NCBI RefSeq assembly: GCF_000003605.2 | Contig: NW_003133843.1 | Span: 174,607-200,320, forward strand | Reading direction: 5' to 3' | From: Saccoglossus kowalevskii | Lineage: Eukaryota > Hemichordata > Enteropneusta > Harrimaniidae | DNA: 25,714 nt | Part shown: piece by piece, positions 1 through 10,340 of the stretch | Layout of the letters: the number at the start of each line of letters is the position of its first letter | Position numbering within the stretch: the first letter of the stretch is position 1 | The notes under the pieces: model-generated | Told to the model about the DNA's origin: nothing | Database searches by the model: none | What the model saw: only the letters and a program-made list of their open reading frames with translations | Position numbers and translations under genes: made by a program

Positions 1-97
1 AACTTTGTCCTTTGTGGTCTTTGGAGCCTCGCTTAATCTTTGTACTCTGCAAGACATCCGGGAACTATGCCCGTTATATGCAGTTCAATTGATCACT

Positions 98-253
98 GCG
101 GCCGCTGAAACCTGGCCGTTGGCTGCGTTAGACAGGTGGCCGTTCTATGGAGTGTCAATTACATGGCAAATTGCATGGGACTGCTGCAGGTTGACCGCTC
201 CGGAGAGGTGACCGTTCTCTGAGGGTGGCCGCTAAGACAGGTTAGACTGTATA
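98..253. repeat. Degenerate GGCCGTT/GACCGCT minisatellite
   Basis: Short units built on G(G/T)T(G)(G/A)CCG(C/T)T recur at about 101, 114, 136, 190, 207 and 224. Several are followed by (A)GACAGGT or GAGAGGT, giving a spacing of roughly 17-25 bp. The block ends in GACAGGTTAGACTGTAT. It is clearly more GC-rich than the AT-rich DNA after 260. It looks like the internal minisatellite of a dispersed non-autonomous element; the element's left end may lie outside the window. Confidence 0.6.
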
Positions 254-260
254 TTCACTG

Positions 261-1817
261 ACTGGCTATAACACAAGTTTTTTAATTTTTTTTTCCTTTT
301 TATGATGTTCCATTTCAAACTTTATTTGACTTGATACAAAAACAAAAAATACAATGCAGTAAAATGATATAAAATTTATCAGATATAAAAATATCTTGTC
401 TTTAATTAATTGTAGATTGACAATATTTGTTGGGAAAAACTGATTATTATGCAAATAAAAATTATGCAAATTAGATGCATTGTTATGCAAATTGGCCGTG
501 ATGCTTGATATGAAGTCTGGGGAGAACACTGCAATTGATAATTTTAGGCGCGAAAATAGCAGCCATTTCACAGGCACTTTAAGCCCTGTTTTTACTCTGC
601 AGTGTAGATGTTATGTAATAGTTACAGAGATGCTGATACCCAGGGTGTTTCAACTCTACCATATTATAGCCCTTTGTGTTGGCGTAACTTGTTCACACAT
701 TTTGTTGCGTTTCAAGTTATGCCTGTGTAATGAAGCCACAACCGATTCAAAAGGTACATATTGTTTCACATATCATGTTTCTGCTTTTATAAAAAACTAG
801 TGCCTACAGCATATTTTTTATACCACTTATTCAAATTAAAATATCTCTCATCCAACGATTCAGCTTCATTATTTTCTTTTTCTTTTTAAGGTCAATTGAC
901 TTCTCTGATGTTGAAATTCTATTTGCATGTGACCTTATGATCTTTGGTGCTTTTAAATGGCGCCCTCTATGTCATAGGTGAGCTGGTGCCTGTCCTTTGG
1001 GAAATGGAGATTTCAATGCTTCCACAAAACATACTACTTAAAATCATCACAAATTTATCGAAAAACATCAACTGTCGATTATTGTCAATTTAACCCGCCC
1101 ACCAACGTACGTCTGCACTGCTAGCTATTATGTACCCTGCGCAACTAATGTACTATGTATTAGTGTATCGTTTTCGACGGCAGACAGTCACGTACTACAG
1201 TCGCAATTTATCATTCAAGTTGCAAAATGAAATAGTGTATTATGGGTGTTTCTGTACCGAATACAGTAAATAGTAAACAAAAATGTCTCAGTAATGGTTT
1301 GACTGAGTATTTTTTATTCAACACGATGCATGCAATTTTAACTTTTCCAATAGTCTATAAACATGGAACACTTTATCGATTCTTTATTTTTATGCAAATT
1401 ATGAACAGAAATGAAGTAGAAGTTTGTTTGTCTGTTGCCTTAAAATAATCAGTAGTTGCCATGATAACAATTATAATAGGTTTATTGAGTACTGAATTTC
1501 AACTGACTTTTCTTTTGTGGATAAGAAAGGAATTGGAGTAGACCGAAGTGATGGCACTCAAAAATCAGGCTTTATGGAAAATGCTGACTTTTGCTGTTAC
1601 ATACATACATTGTACATACATGGTAGTTGAAGATAGTTTCACTATTTTCATCGCTGATAGATATTTATGTTTTGAGTTCCATGTGTGCATTGTCATTTCT
1701 TGGATGTACGTGTGTCTGAACTGATTTTGTTCTAAGAAAGGTACCTAAAACATGCCAACCTTGTTCTGTATTGTGATTACCGAAAGTGATTTTGACAAAA
1801 AAAATGGTTAAATCTAA
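261..1817. other. AT-rich non-coding stretch with octamer cluster
   Basis: No gene was recognised. It contains three ATGCAAAT octamers at 449-492, a fourth at 1392-1399, a GCGCCCTCTA motif at 960-969 and a CpG-containing patch around 1095-1205. The open frames are short and have no recognisable domain. Confidence 0.5.
449..492 (+). promoter_or_regulatory. Three ATGCAAAT octamer motifs in 44 bp
   Basis: Exact ATGCAAAT at 449-456, 464-471 and 485-492, all in the same orientation. ATGCAAAT is the consensus of POU (Oct) homeodomain proteins. Function is inference: the motif also occurs singly at 1392, 3470, 13854 and 19020 in this AT-rich window, and the trio could equally be a degenerate short tandem repeat. 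Confidence 0.3.
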
Positions 1818-2001
1818 TACTGTAGAATACTTTATTTTCGCTTGGAATTTATTTTTGCTGAAGGGCTGCTTCAGTGAAAATAAAATCCAGCGAATATACT
1901 TTTTTTCCTGTCTCACATTCAACTCATCAAAAATCAGTGAAAATAAATTCCAACAAAACACCCAAAAAGCTTATCCAGCTAAAATAAAATATTTTACAGT
2001 A
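1818..2001. mobile_element. MITE-like family A, copy 1
   Basis: A 184-bp element starting TACTGTAGAATACTTTATTT and ending in the imperfect inverse (AAAATATTTTACAGTA). The terminal inverted repeats span about 24 bp. The interior is rich in TTTTCACTGAA/TTCAGTGAAAATAAA and can pair with itself, so the whole unit is a near-palindrome. There is no coding capacity. It shares interior and ends with copies at 2907, 3813 and 21204. Confidence 0.75.
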
Positions 2002-2906
2002 CTTGTATTTGTCTAGAATCATTTCCCTGGTACATGTATAGACCATTTATATGAAAATCAGTTTAATGTGCTTCCATAGATGCAGCAAATTTTTCAAAAT
2101 TAATTGGGAATGTGTTATATTTGCTTGACATGTAAACACAGACACATTTTGCGGTATAAATATTATTCAAGATTAGATGCACTCAGGGGATCTCTGTTTA
2201 AAGTAATTATTATAAAGAGCTCTAAAACATTCCGCTGCGTTTCCTGTGAAAGCACATGCTCACAGAGATCTTACTTTTTATGCTTAAATTACCTTGAATG
2301 AGAGTAGGGTAGGACGTGCACAGTCAGTTGGTCAGTCAGTCAGTCAACCATGCATGGATATTTTGAATTCCTTTCAGGTCAGCCACCCCAGATCACCTAT
2401 GCTTGTCAACTTGTAAGATAGAATTCAGTGAGTGTATCAAGGCTTAGCAGAATGCATAAATACCTAATTAATCTTGTTCAGAATGCCACTTGGAGTGTCA
2501 TTGGACGTTGCCTAGCAGTATTTGTGATGAATCTAGCATAATAAAAACAAGACCGCTGATTGTCAACAATTATTACATATACACGTATGTGTAATGCTTT
2601 AATTTTTGCAAAGAACTGATTTTGTGCATTCTTTGCAAGTCTGGGAAGAAATGGTATACAATGTACATGTAAATTGTTTAATCATAAATTAATAACAAGT
2701 TCAACTTCTTTTTTATTTGACATGTTTTTTGATTACTCATAAACTAAAAATTACAGAACTAAGGAAATAAATACATGTACAACATGTAGTAACAAGCTCA
2801 ACTTTAATAAATGGGAACACAAGACAATATTAAATCCAGTGTATTTTTACCTATGGTATACATGTACAAGACATCCACAACACTGTTAAAAACATGTGTT
2901 TTTAAC
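2002..2906. other. Non-coding stretch
   Basis: AT-rich and without a recognised gene. It has a (GTCA)n microsatellite at 2321-2346 and several TACATGTA palindromes. Confidence 0.5.
2321..2346. repeat. (GTCA)n microsatellite
   Basis: CAGTCAGTTGGTCAGTCAGT followed by CAGTCA, an imperfect tetranucleotide run of about six units. Confidence 0.8.
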
Positions 2907-3092
2907 TACTTTAAAATACCATATTTTCACATGGAATTTATTTTCACTATTTTCACTGAAGGGAAGAATCAGTGGAAATAAAATTCAGTGAAAATAACTT
3001 TTTCATATATTTCACATTCAACTCATTCAAAAATGAGTGAAAATAAGCTTCATACAAAACAACCAAAATGTCTTTTCAGCGAAATTTAATTT
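2907..3092. mobile_element. MITE-like family A, copy 2 (right end lost)
   Basis: Starts TACTTTAAAATACCATATTT and carries the same interior order as copy 1: CACTGAAGGG, CAGTGGAAATAAAATTCAGTG, then CACATTCAACTCATTC and CAAAACAACC. The right terminal repeat is replaced by the half-element of family B that follows directly at about 3085, suggesting one element inserted into or recombined with the other. Confidence 0.65.
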
Positions 3093-3165
3093 AGCTAAAT
3101 TAGGATTCTGTTAATTTATGCAATGAGTCAATTTGCTGAATTGGCATGTAGCGATTTGAACAGTA
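3085..3165. mobile_element. Family B MITE, 3' half only
   Basis: TTTAGCTAAATTAGGATT, then ATGCAATGAGTCAATTTGCT and GGCATGTAGCGATTTGAACA match the right half of the complete element at 18317-18531. The left half is absent, so this is a truncated relic fused to family A copy 2. Confidence 0.6.
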
Positions 3166-3812
3166 ATTACAAAAATGTCATTGATATTTGAAAGAAGCTG
3201 TTTATTTTATTATTGATGTGGGATAATTGTATTTATTTAATTTTCATAATGGTACGTGAAAGTACATGTATATACAAAAAATTTAGCAAAAAATAAAAAA
3301 TCTTTTGGGAAAGGTTCGATTGGGAAATGGGTAAACATTTTGAAAATAACAGAATTGTTTTCTTAACAAAACAATGCATGTACATTCACATGTACAAATG
3401 AATACTATTGGACAATATGAAAATAATAAATAAATTTTTCTGAATATATATTTATGCATAGTAATACGCATGCAAATATATTGAAGGACCTTTCCTCCTT
3501 GTAATCAATCATATCGTGAGATGTCCCTTATGATTCAGGTGTATACGGCAATTAAAATTAAATCATTTTATCATGGCATTACACATTCGACACTGCTGAA
3601 TTAATTGATTCTGCTGGTACAGTATGTCACCAAACAACATTGTACATTGTTTGTGCATGTACATGTACACTAAAACCTGTCTGGACCAAACAACAAAAAC
3701 ATAGTAAACATTAACTTCGCAGAGGTCTTTATACAGACAAGTTATTTGTAGAAGGAACTAGAAGATGGGTTTCCAGTTTAGAGCAGTTTCCAGTTACATA
3801 ACTACATGTATA

Positions 3813-4034
3813 TACTGTAAAATACTTTATTTTCGCTGGAATTAATTTTCACTGAAAAGGCTTTTTTGGGTGTTTTGTATGAAAATTATTTTCACTGATT
3901 TTTGACAAGTTGAATGAGAAATGCCCGGTGTAAGAAAAGTTATTTTTACTGCATTTTATTTACACTGAATCATTCCTTCAGCAAAAATAGCGAAAATAAA
4001 TTTCAAGCAGAAATAAAGTATTTTTAATACAGTA
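3813..4034. mobile_element. MITE-like family A, copy 3 (inverted)
   Basis: Starts TACTGTAAAATACTTTATTT and ends AAGTATTTTTAATACAGTA (222 bp). The interior blocks (GGGTGTTTTGTATG, GTTGAATGAGAAATG, CACTGAATCATTCCTTCAG) are in reverse-complement order relative to copy 1, so it was inserted in the opposite orientation. It is non-coding. Confidence 0.75.
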
Positions 4035-6549
4035 CTAGTAATTTATATAGTTTTCACTGTCATTTAGGAGAAACCTATAACAATAGAATTATCGGTAGTT
4101 AAAAATATCACTTTTTACTAAAAATGGCAAATTATTAAAATTAGAGAATTTGAAGATATGAGGTTGTGCCTTTGGTAAGGAAAATTGTAATTTTGTAGTT
4201 GGAGTTGATCATGTGATGAAAGATTAACACTTGATATTATGATATCATGGTATGTATTCTATTATGAACACACCTTTGGTCCATAGATGTATCCCATGAT
4301 GCCACTTGATTCAACCAGCTTTACAAGCAAGTGATGTCAGGTAATAACCTGCCATGAAATCTCCATGCAATATACATATCACATACAGAAATTAAAATTA
4401 GATGAGCTTTCTCTGGAAATCAATATTGACGTGATTACATACATTGATCTGTGTCAGTGCACCCTGTATTGTGCGAGTACTGCCATAATAGTTAAGAATT
4501 CAAAATGATGTGAAATTTGACTTTGGATTAAAAACAGTGATTTGCAAGAAATCCTGATGCAAGTGGTTGATTCTAATAAAAGCAGTGATAATTATTTGGC
4601 TCAGGTGGTTTTATGTTTGGTGGAATAAACATGCTCTGAGATTCTGTTCGTGCTGTGTGAGGATTCACAAGAATAAAATCTGTATAAGTATAGACTATTT
4701 AGCATTCAGAGGTCAGCTAATTGGTTCAATTGCCTTTCATGCTGGACTGTATGCCATTCTTACCTGCTGCGATTTACATTTTGCATTCAGGTTCACGGCT
4801 GGATACCACTTTTGTTCAGCATTAAATGTACAGGTTTATGAATGGTTCACCTTGAAGTAGAAAACCTCCTCATAAATGCAAATATCCAGAATTTATTTAT
4901 TTTGCAATATAAGAATATTCACTTAAAAATGTTGGGGGGTCACCAGCCTAAGTTTCAAGATAATGATGATTGTATTTTAGTGAATGGTGGCCATTTTGTC
5001 AGTATAACATTTTACCATACATGTCGGTTTCTATTGCAGAGATATTATGCCTGACAGGGATCGTGTTAACCCCATATTTTGCTTCCCAGAGTTGGGGGTC
5101 CAATCTCTAATAAAGTTATCCATGGTCAAATTTCCATTTCTTAAAATGTTGTAAGTGGGACTCGCGTTGCCGAGACACTAGTGCAAATCCGGTGCCATAT
5201 TGCAATTTGTATTCTGGTGACATAGGCTGAAAAAATATATATTGTGACTAATGGGGTACTTTTAGTTGTCCTGAATTATTTCAAACATCTGGGTTTTAAA
5301 AAGTATAAAAAATGTGATTTTTCTTTAACATTGTATTATATGGAATTGTTCAAAAATAGCGATTTTGAAAAATGTTAGGACAAGTTTCTCAAAATACATG
5401 TACACACACAAAAGTTATTTTGTTATTTCTTGGTATCTCGGGTCAATAGCTCCTTGGTTTTACAAAATAAACCAATGAACATTGTTATGCGATTTATTAC
5501 CAACTTTCTCAACGGCAATTCAATGTGCTACATTTGTACACATGTATCCCCAGCATGTCCACCCCATCTTTGGTAGTCAACCACATGTCTATCAATCATG
5601 GTTTTTGATTCTCATACTCGATGGTGACCATAGTCCGCTTACCTTAAGGTTGAAGACTAATAAGATGAAATCAGGTTTCTGTGGAAAATACACTTTATAT
5701 GTACCAGTGGCAAATGAAACAACTAAAAAACCTGCACTGTCATTGCTAGATACAGTATGAATACATGTAGGTTTTATGTTTACATGTCATTGCTTAGAGA
5801 TCCAGTATACAATAAAACAAATTTTAGATTATCTGCAATTCTATTACCCTTTTCACCACCAGACTTTCTTTCCCAAATTTGTCTGCAGTTTTGTCTTGTA
5901 TTCTCCACTATTTCTGGAAATGAACCCTAATTTTGGATCCAACAGACAAAATTTGAGTTAATTTTCAGTTTTTACTTAAAAAAAAAATGGCTAATTTTGT
6001 TTCAATCTTCTGAAGGGAAAGGTACAAACTATAAACAGGACTAATTTGTGAATTTGTGATGAAAAGAGGGAACTGGTGATGAAAAGCGCTTCTATCATAC
6101 AAATATGGTCATGATTTCCGTAGTAACGGTAGAGATACATGTAGCATTTTCCCATTAGGAGTTATTACTTTATAGGCGTCCAAGCTCCATATTAATAATA
6201 TATATATTAATTTGGTTCACTGCACTTGTCATTATATTTTGAAATGATTAATCGTTATTATTATTTTGCTGATTAGAATTTTAGCTGTCAGGACTGTTCA
6301 GACGCGAGTAATGAACCGTTATTTTCAAATGGGTTTTAAGTAAACTATTTTAACATTTGGATATACATGTATTCTCTACTTAGGCTAATTTTACATTTTC
6401 AATCATTTAAATAACATATGCACAATTGAGAGGAGGACCAGATGTTTTTTTTTGCTTGTGTTAGATGTATTTTAAGGTAATCTTTTGCATGCATTTGAAC
6501 ATGAACATGAAAATGGTTTTTAATTCGTCTGTCGGTGTGGTCTTATGTT
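4035..6549. other. Non-coding stretch
   Basis: No gene was recognised. Open frames such as 4567-4860 and 5482-5760 are hydrophobic, low-complexity and lack any known motif. There are several TACATGTA palindromes and one GGTGGCCATTTTG similar to the repeat at 6.7 kb. Confidence 0.5.
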
Positions 6550-7040
6550 TTGTCTTCTGTGAAGCCATGTGTACTTCTCCAGGTATCTTGGACATGCCTG
6601 GACTGATCACATTCAAATTTCATACAAACATCATGCGTCTTAGGAAACATATGCACTTCCATTATGGGACCTTGTTGAATGTCATTTTGTTTCTCAAATT
6701 TAAAATGGTTGACAGGCGGCCATTTTTTTTTTATCAAGTGCTGTTCTGGAGCCTTATCTTTTATGTCTTGACTGATCATGTTCAAACTTTATATATGGAA
6801 TGCATCTTATCACACGTTTTCACGTTTTTTTTGGGGGGGGAGGGGGCTCTGATTCAAGATGACCGAAAGGCTGCCATTTTAATCTTAAAATTGATCAAAA
6901 TCAAAATCCAGTTTTGAGTCGTGTATGGATGGATGGATACATCTCATTGAACATCATGGAACCTTAATGCAAGTCATTTTGAATGGTATGGAAAGCATTC
7001 AAAATGGCCGACTGGTGGTCATTTTGTTATAGTGAATGCA
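6550..7040. repeat. Diverged ~150-bp tandem repeat, three units
   Basis: A marker segment recurs at 6702 (AAAATGGTTGACAGGCGGCC), 6856 (AAGATGACCGAAAGGCTGCC) and 7001 (AAAATGGCCGACTGGTGGTC), each followed by ATTTT; spacings are 154 and 145. The flanking parts also correspond, for example ATGATC/TGATCA-TTCAAA-TTTCATA near 6605 and 6773. A T8-G8 homopolymer junction interrupts the second unit. The frame 6465-6917 lies inside this repeat and is not treated as a gene. Confidence 0.65.
6825..6846 (+). repeat. T8/G8 homopolymer junction
   Basis: Eight T, then eight G, an A and five more G. It is similar to the T9-G12 tract at 7862-7882; both follow TGATCATGTTCA at a short distance, so the poly-T/poly-G may belong to one dispersed repeat. 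Confidence 0.7.
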
Positions 7041-9074
7041 GTTCTCAAGCCAAATCTTCAACCATTAATGTTAAAATTATGTATATATTTCTTAAACTAG
7101 ATAACTCACAGGGACTATGTAATGCAATTACTTGTTTATATAAATAATGCACTGGTACCTTGCATAACTAGAATTACTTTCCCCCTAGCAATATAAGACT
7201 TGTTTACTGCATCACTTTACAACCTAATTTTACCATCAATTTGCTTCTATTAACGGTATTTCAAATCAGATAATGATTAAATACTAATTTTATATGGAAA
7301 CCTTGACATACAAAAAACCAAAATGAATTTATATTATCAGGAATTTCATTCAAATTCTTTATTTTCCCATGATTTAATTTGTCGCCATGTGAATGCAATT
7401 AATCAGATTTAATATAATCAATAAATAGGGTCAATGTGTATCATCGTATGTCAAAATTCTCAATAAATGTTAAGTCGGTGTCACAGTGCACTGTAATTTG
7501 AATCTTGTCAATCTCTCAATGGATTTGAGATACAACACGTTTTCACTACTTACTACCCCAGTACTTTCTTTTTCTATGCACCTGGTAATTTTCCCACAGT
7601 TTTTAAAGAGCTTCCATCGTTTCTGTAAAAGATAATGAGCATATTTTCATATCAGAGGCCTGTGCTTTTTGATTAGATTGTCTTTCTCAAGGGAATTGCA
7701 GGAAATTTTGAAATATGAATGAGAGATTAGGAAATTCACTGCGTTATAAATGTTTTTATTGGTTAGGAGTAGAACATTTTAAAAATTCACTTTTTCTTTT
7801 AATTTATTGTGTGTGCGTGTTATTTATGTTCATACCATTTTGTCTGATCATGTTCACTGCATTTTTTTTTGGGGGGGGGGGGTCGTCTACATGTCAAGCC
7901 TGCCGTGTCCCATGAATTTCTAATGGTCAATATCAACTATGTTCTAATTGTTTCAATATCTCATGTTTTTATGCATGAAATTGTCTTAAAAAATGTAAAG
8001 GAATAGAAGATTTATTTTATCTCGCGTACATGAACGTCGTGTTCCCAAATAATTTAAAAAAAAAAACACTTTCCATATAAAAAATTTCGAAAAAAGTATC
8101 TCCTCTTTTACATGAACCTCAATAGTACAGAGTTTAACTAATAACATACGGTATAGCTGGCTTGAAACTAGCTTGGCTTGCTTTCTTGTTTTAATTATTT
8201 ATAAATTTCTAGTAGTCAAGTCTTCAGAAAAGGCTAACCCTGGCATCAGAATTATTATTGGCCTTTTGTGACTTTGGTCACTTCTAATTTGAATCTATGC
8301 TTCATCTTTGATTTTTTCTGTGCACATTCTGGGCACCCCGGAAACTGCCTTTGTATACATATATTTTTAATACGCAACTCATTTTTGAATGTTTGTTCTC
8401 AGGTGAATAAAATGATCCACTTTGCGATTAAAAAATACGATATGAACATTAAGACATTTGAAATAACATCACCTGCCAATTCAAGCAGAAGCCTTCACAT
8501 TTAAAAGCGATTTTGATTCTCAAACTTGTCATTAATCCAAAAACTCCTAGCTTTGTTCCTCAATGTTTGTGACTTTATCATCTCTAGAATCTACATGAAG
8601 GTAATTATAATAATTTGATTTATTAAAGTATTAAATAAATCACCTTTGAGGGTCTGATAGATGTAGATTTCTATGTGAATCCCACTGTACAGTTGATTTC
8701 AGGCGTACCTAATTACGTCTTTTCTTTCTGTTCATCATATGGCCACCCTGTGGTGTCTTGTGCTTTAAAAGGATTATGGATGCATCATGTTATAATAGCT
8801 GTTAGACCTGTTTAATAGATCTACATTGGTATGTTCTAGTCATTGTGAATTAATGCATCATTATGTACACAGAAATCAAATAAAAGACAAAAAGTTTCAG
8901 CCGGGTGTCGCAGCAATCAAGTTATATACAATGTAGATGTCCGATGACTGTTAAAACCTGCCCACTATCATACATCTGCCAGCTGAGCAGTTGTTATTTT
9001 TGAGGAAATGGTTTGTAAACTTCTTTTCAGGGTTATTCTTAGGTCCTGAGAGAAATGGTAGTCTCCAAACTCAT
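7041..9074. other. Non-coding stretch
   Basis: AT-rich with only short frames lacking homology. It contains a poly-T/poly-G tract; no other structure stands out. Confidence 0.5.
7862..7882 (+). repeat. T9/G12 homopolymer junction
   Basis: Nine T followed by twelve G, preceded by TGATCATGTTCA at about 7845. The strand-asymmetric G run could form a quadruplex on the + strand; other G10-G11 runs lie at 13478-13487 and 14380-14390. Confidence 0.75.
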
Positions 9075-9500
9075 TATTAGCTCCGCTGTCGACATGGTCG
9101 AGCGGAGCTTATCATATGAGTGATTGTTCGTCATCGTCCGTGTCAATGTTTTACTTTTTTGACTGCTTCTTGAAAACTACAAGCCTGAATGCTTTGATAC
9201 TTGGTGTATATGTACCTTGGGTAGACCTCTCTCAGATTTGTTCATTTTGTAATGATATCTTTAACTCTTTAATTTTGGTGAATATTTTTGTCATTTTTGG
9301 TAAAAAGTTATATTTTCGACTTCTTGTTGAAAACCGCAAGTCGAATTGCTTTGATATTACATATATAGGTACTACATGTGGACCTCTCTCAGATTTGTTC
9401 ATTTCATAATGATATCTTCAATTCTCTAATTTTGGTGAATATTTTTGTAATTTTTGGTAAAAAGTGATATTTTCAACTTCTTGTTAAAAACAGTCCCATT
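9075..9500. repeat. Foldback-headed dispersed repeat with 157-bp tandem dimer
   Basis: It opens with a perfect inverted repeat, AGCTCCGCT (9079-9087) and AGCGGAGCT (9101-9109), around GTCGACATGGTCG. It continues TTATCATATGAGTG and GTTCGTCATCGTCCGTG. Two tandem units follow: GACCTCTCTCAGATTTGTTC occurs at 9224 and 9381 (period 157), with TTTTTGGTAAAAAGT and CTTCTTG(T)TGAAAAC also repeated. Reading frames inside (for example 9116-9409) are repeat-derived. Similar GAGCGGAGCTTATCAT-headed repeats are, from memory, common in marine invertebrate genomes. Confidence 0.7.
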
Positions 9501-9627
9501 GCTTGATACTATACATATTGTACTCTGTGAGAAATACGGTACATGTTCAAAACAAAAAATTGCATTTATTGTATTTTGAATCATTAAAATATATTGTATT
9601 ACATATTTTGAACGTAGAAACACCTCT

Positions 9628-9745
9628 GCACATGCTCTACTAATAGAGCATATATGTTTTATGTTTTATGTATCTTGTCATCTGTTGCTAGTAGACTCAG
9701 ACATTTACATTCTTAAGGGACTGTGGGTTAGACAATATATTATTC
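9628..9745. repeat. Dispersed repeat pair, copy 1
   Basis: CATGCTCTACTAATAGAG, then TTTATGTATCTTGTCATCTG, TTGCTAGTAG, CAGACATTTACATTCTTAAG and GGACTG match in order with copy 2 at 10218-10340, offset about 590 bp. Confidence 0.6.
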
Positions 9746-10217
9746 ATTCTTGAGTGTAAGCTGTGCGGACATGAATATGCATATATGTGTCTAGTGTTAT
9801 TTAGGCCAGACTTTTTTTATTCCTTGTTTCTCAAGTTTTTATAAGGCAATTTTTTTGAGGAGGGCGAAAAAAAAATTATAATTAATTCTTTTTTTCCCGT
9901 TAGATTTGTGTGATTTTCAAAGAATTGTAAACGAGATCATTGATCGGAGAGAAGAAATGAAATAAGATTTTATTCTATGTATAACCTTGTTTCTCATCTG
10001 CGTGAGACTTCGGTACTTTGATCATGATACTCCCACGAAAATGCAACTTGGATTTGTTATGCGGTGGGCGGTAAAAAAATGAAGATAAAAATAATATTTT
10101 TTTTTGTGTTTACAAGAGAGAAATTACCCTGAAAGAAAATTTTATTTTTATTTCATTTTCGGCTCCTGTTCATTTGGTGGTTTCACGAAACAAGGGATAA
10201 TAAAAGTCTGGCCTTTT

Positions 10218-10340
10218 GTGCATGCACTACTAATAAAGTATATGTATTTTTTATGTATGTCGTCATCTGTTGCTTGTACATGTAGTTGCAGACATGCACC
10301 TTCGCAAGGGACTACGCTTAAACTACATGTATATATTGTT
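10218..10340. repeat. Dispersed repeat pair, copy 2
   Basis: CATGCACTACTAATAAAG, then TTTATGTATGTCGTCATCTG, TTGCTTG, CAGACATGCACCTTCGCAAG and GGACTA correspond to copy 1. Copy 2 carries an extra TACATGTAG within the matching block and another TACATGTA near its end, so the palindrome lies inside the repeat unit. Confidence 0.6.

Noticed and set aside
1-260. Possible CpG-island promoter of DDAH
   Set aside because: The GC enrichment is explained by short repeated GGCCGTT/GACCGCT units rather than promoter sequence.
4567-5054. Two overlapping + strand frames of 97 and 70 codons
   Set aside because: No recognisable motif; the composition is that of translated AT-rich intron, with neither a conserved block nor convincing splice sites.
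6465-6917. 150-codon open frame, the longest in the window
   Set aside because: It spans the ~150-bp tandem repeat and a poly-T/poly-G junction, has a hydrophobic low-complexity translation, and shows no domain or splice structure.
9116-9409. 97-codon frame starting at an ATG after the hairpin
   Set aside because: It lies wholly inside the tandem 157-bp repeat; the repeated peptide segments reflect repeated DNA.
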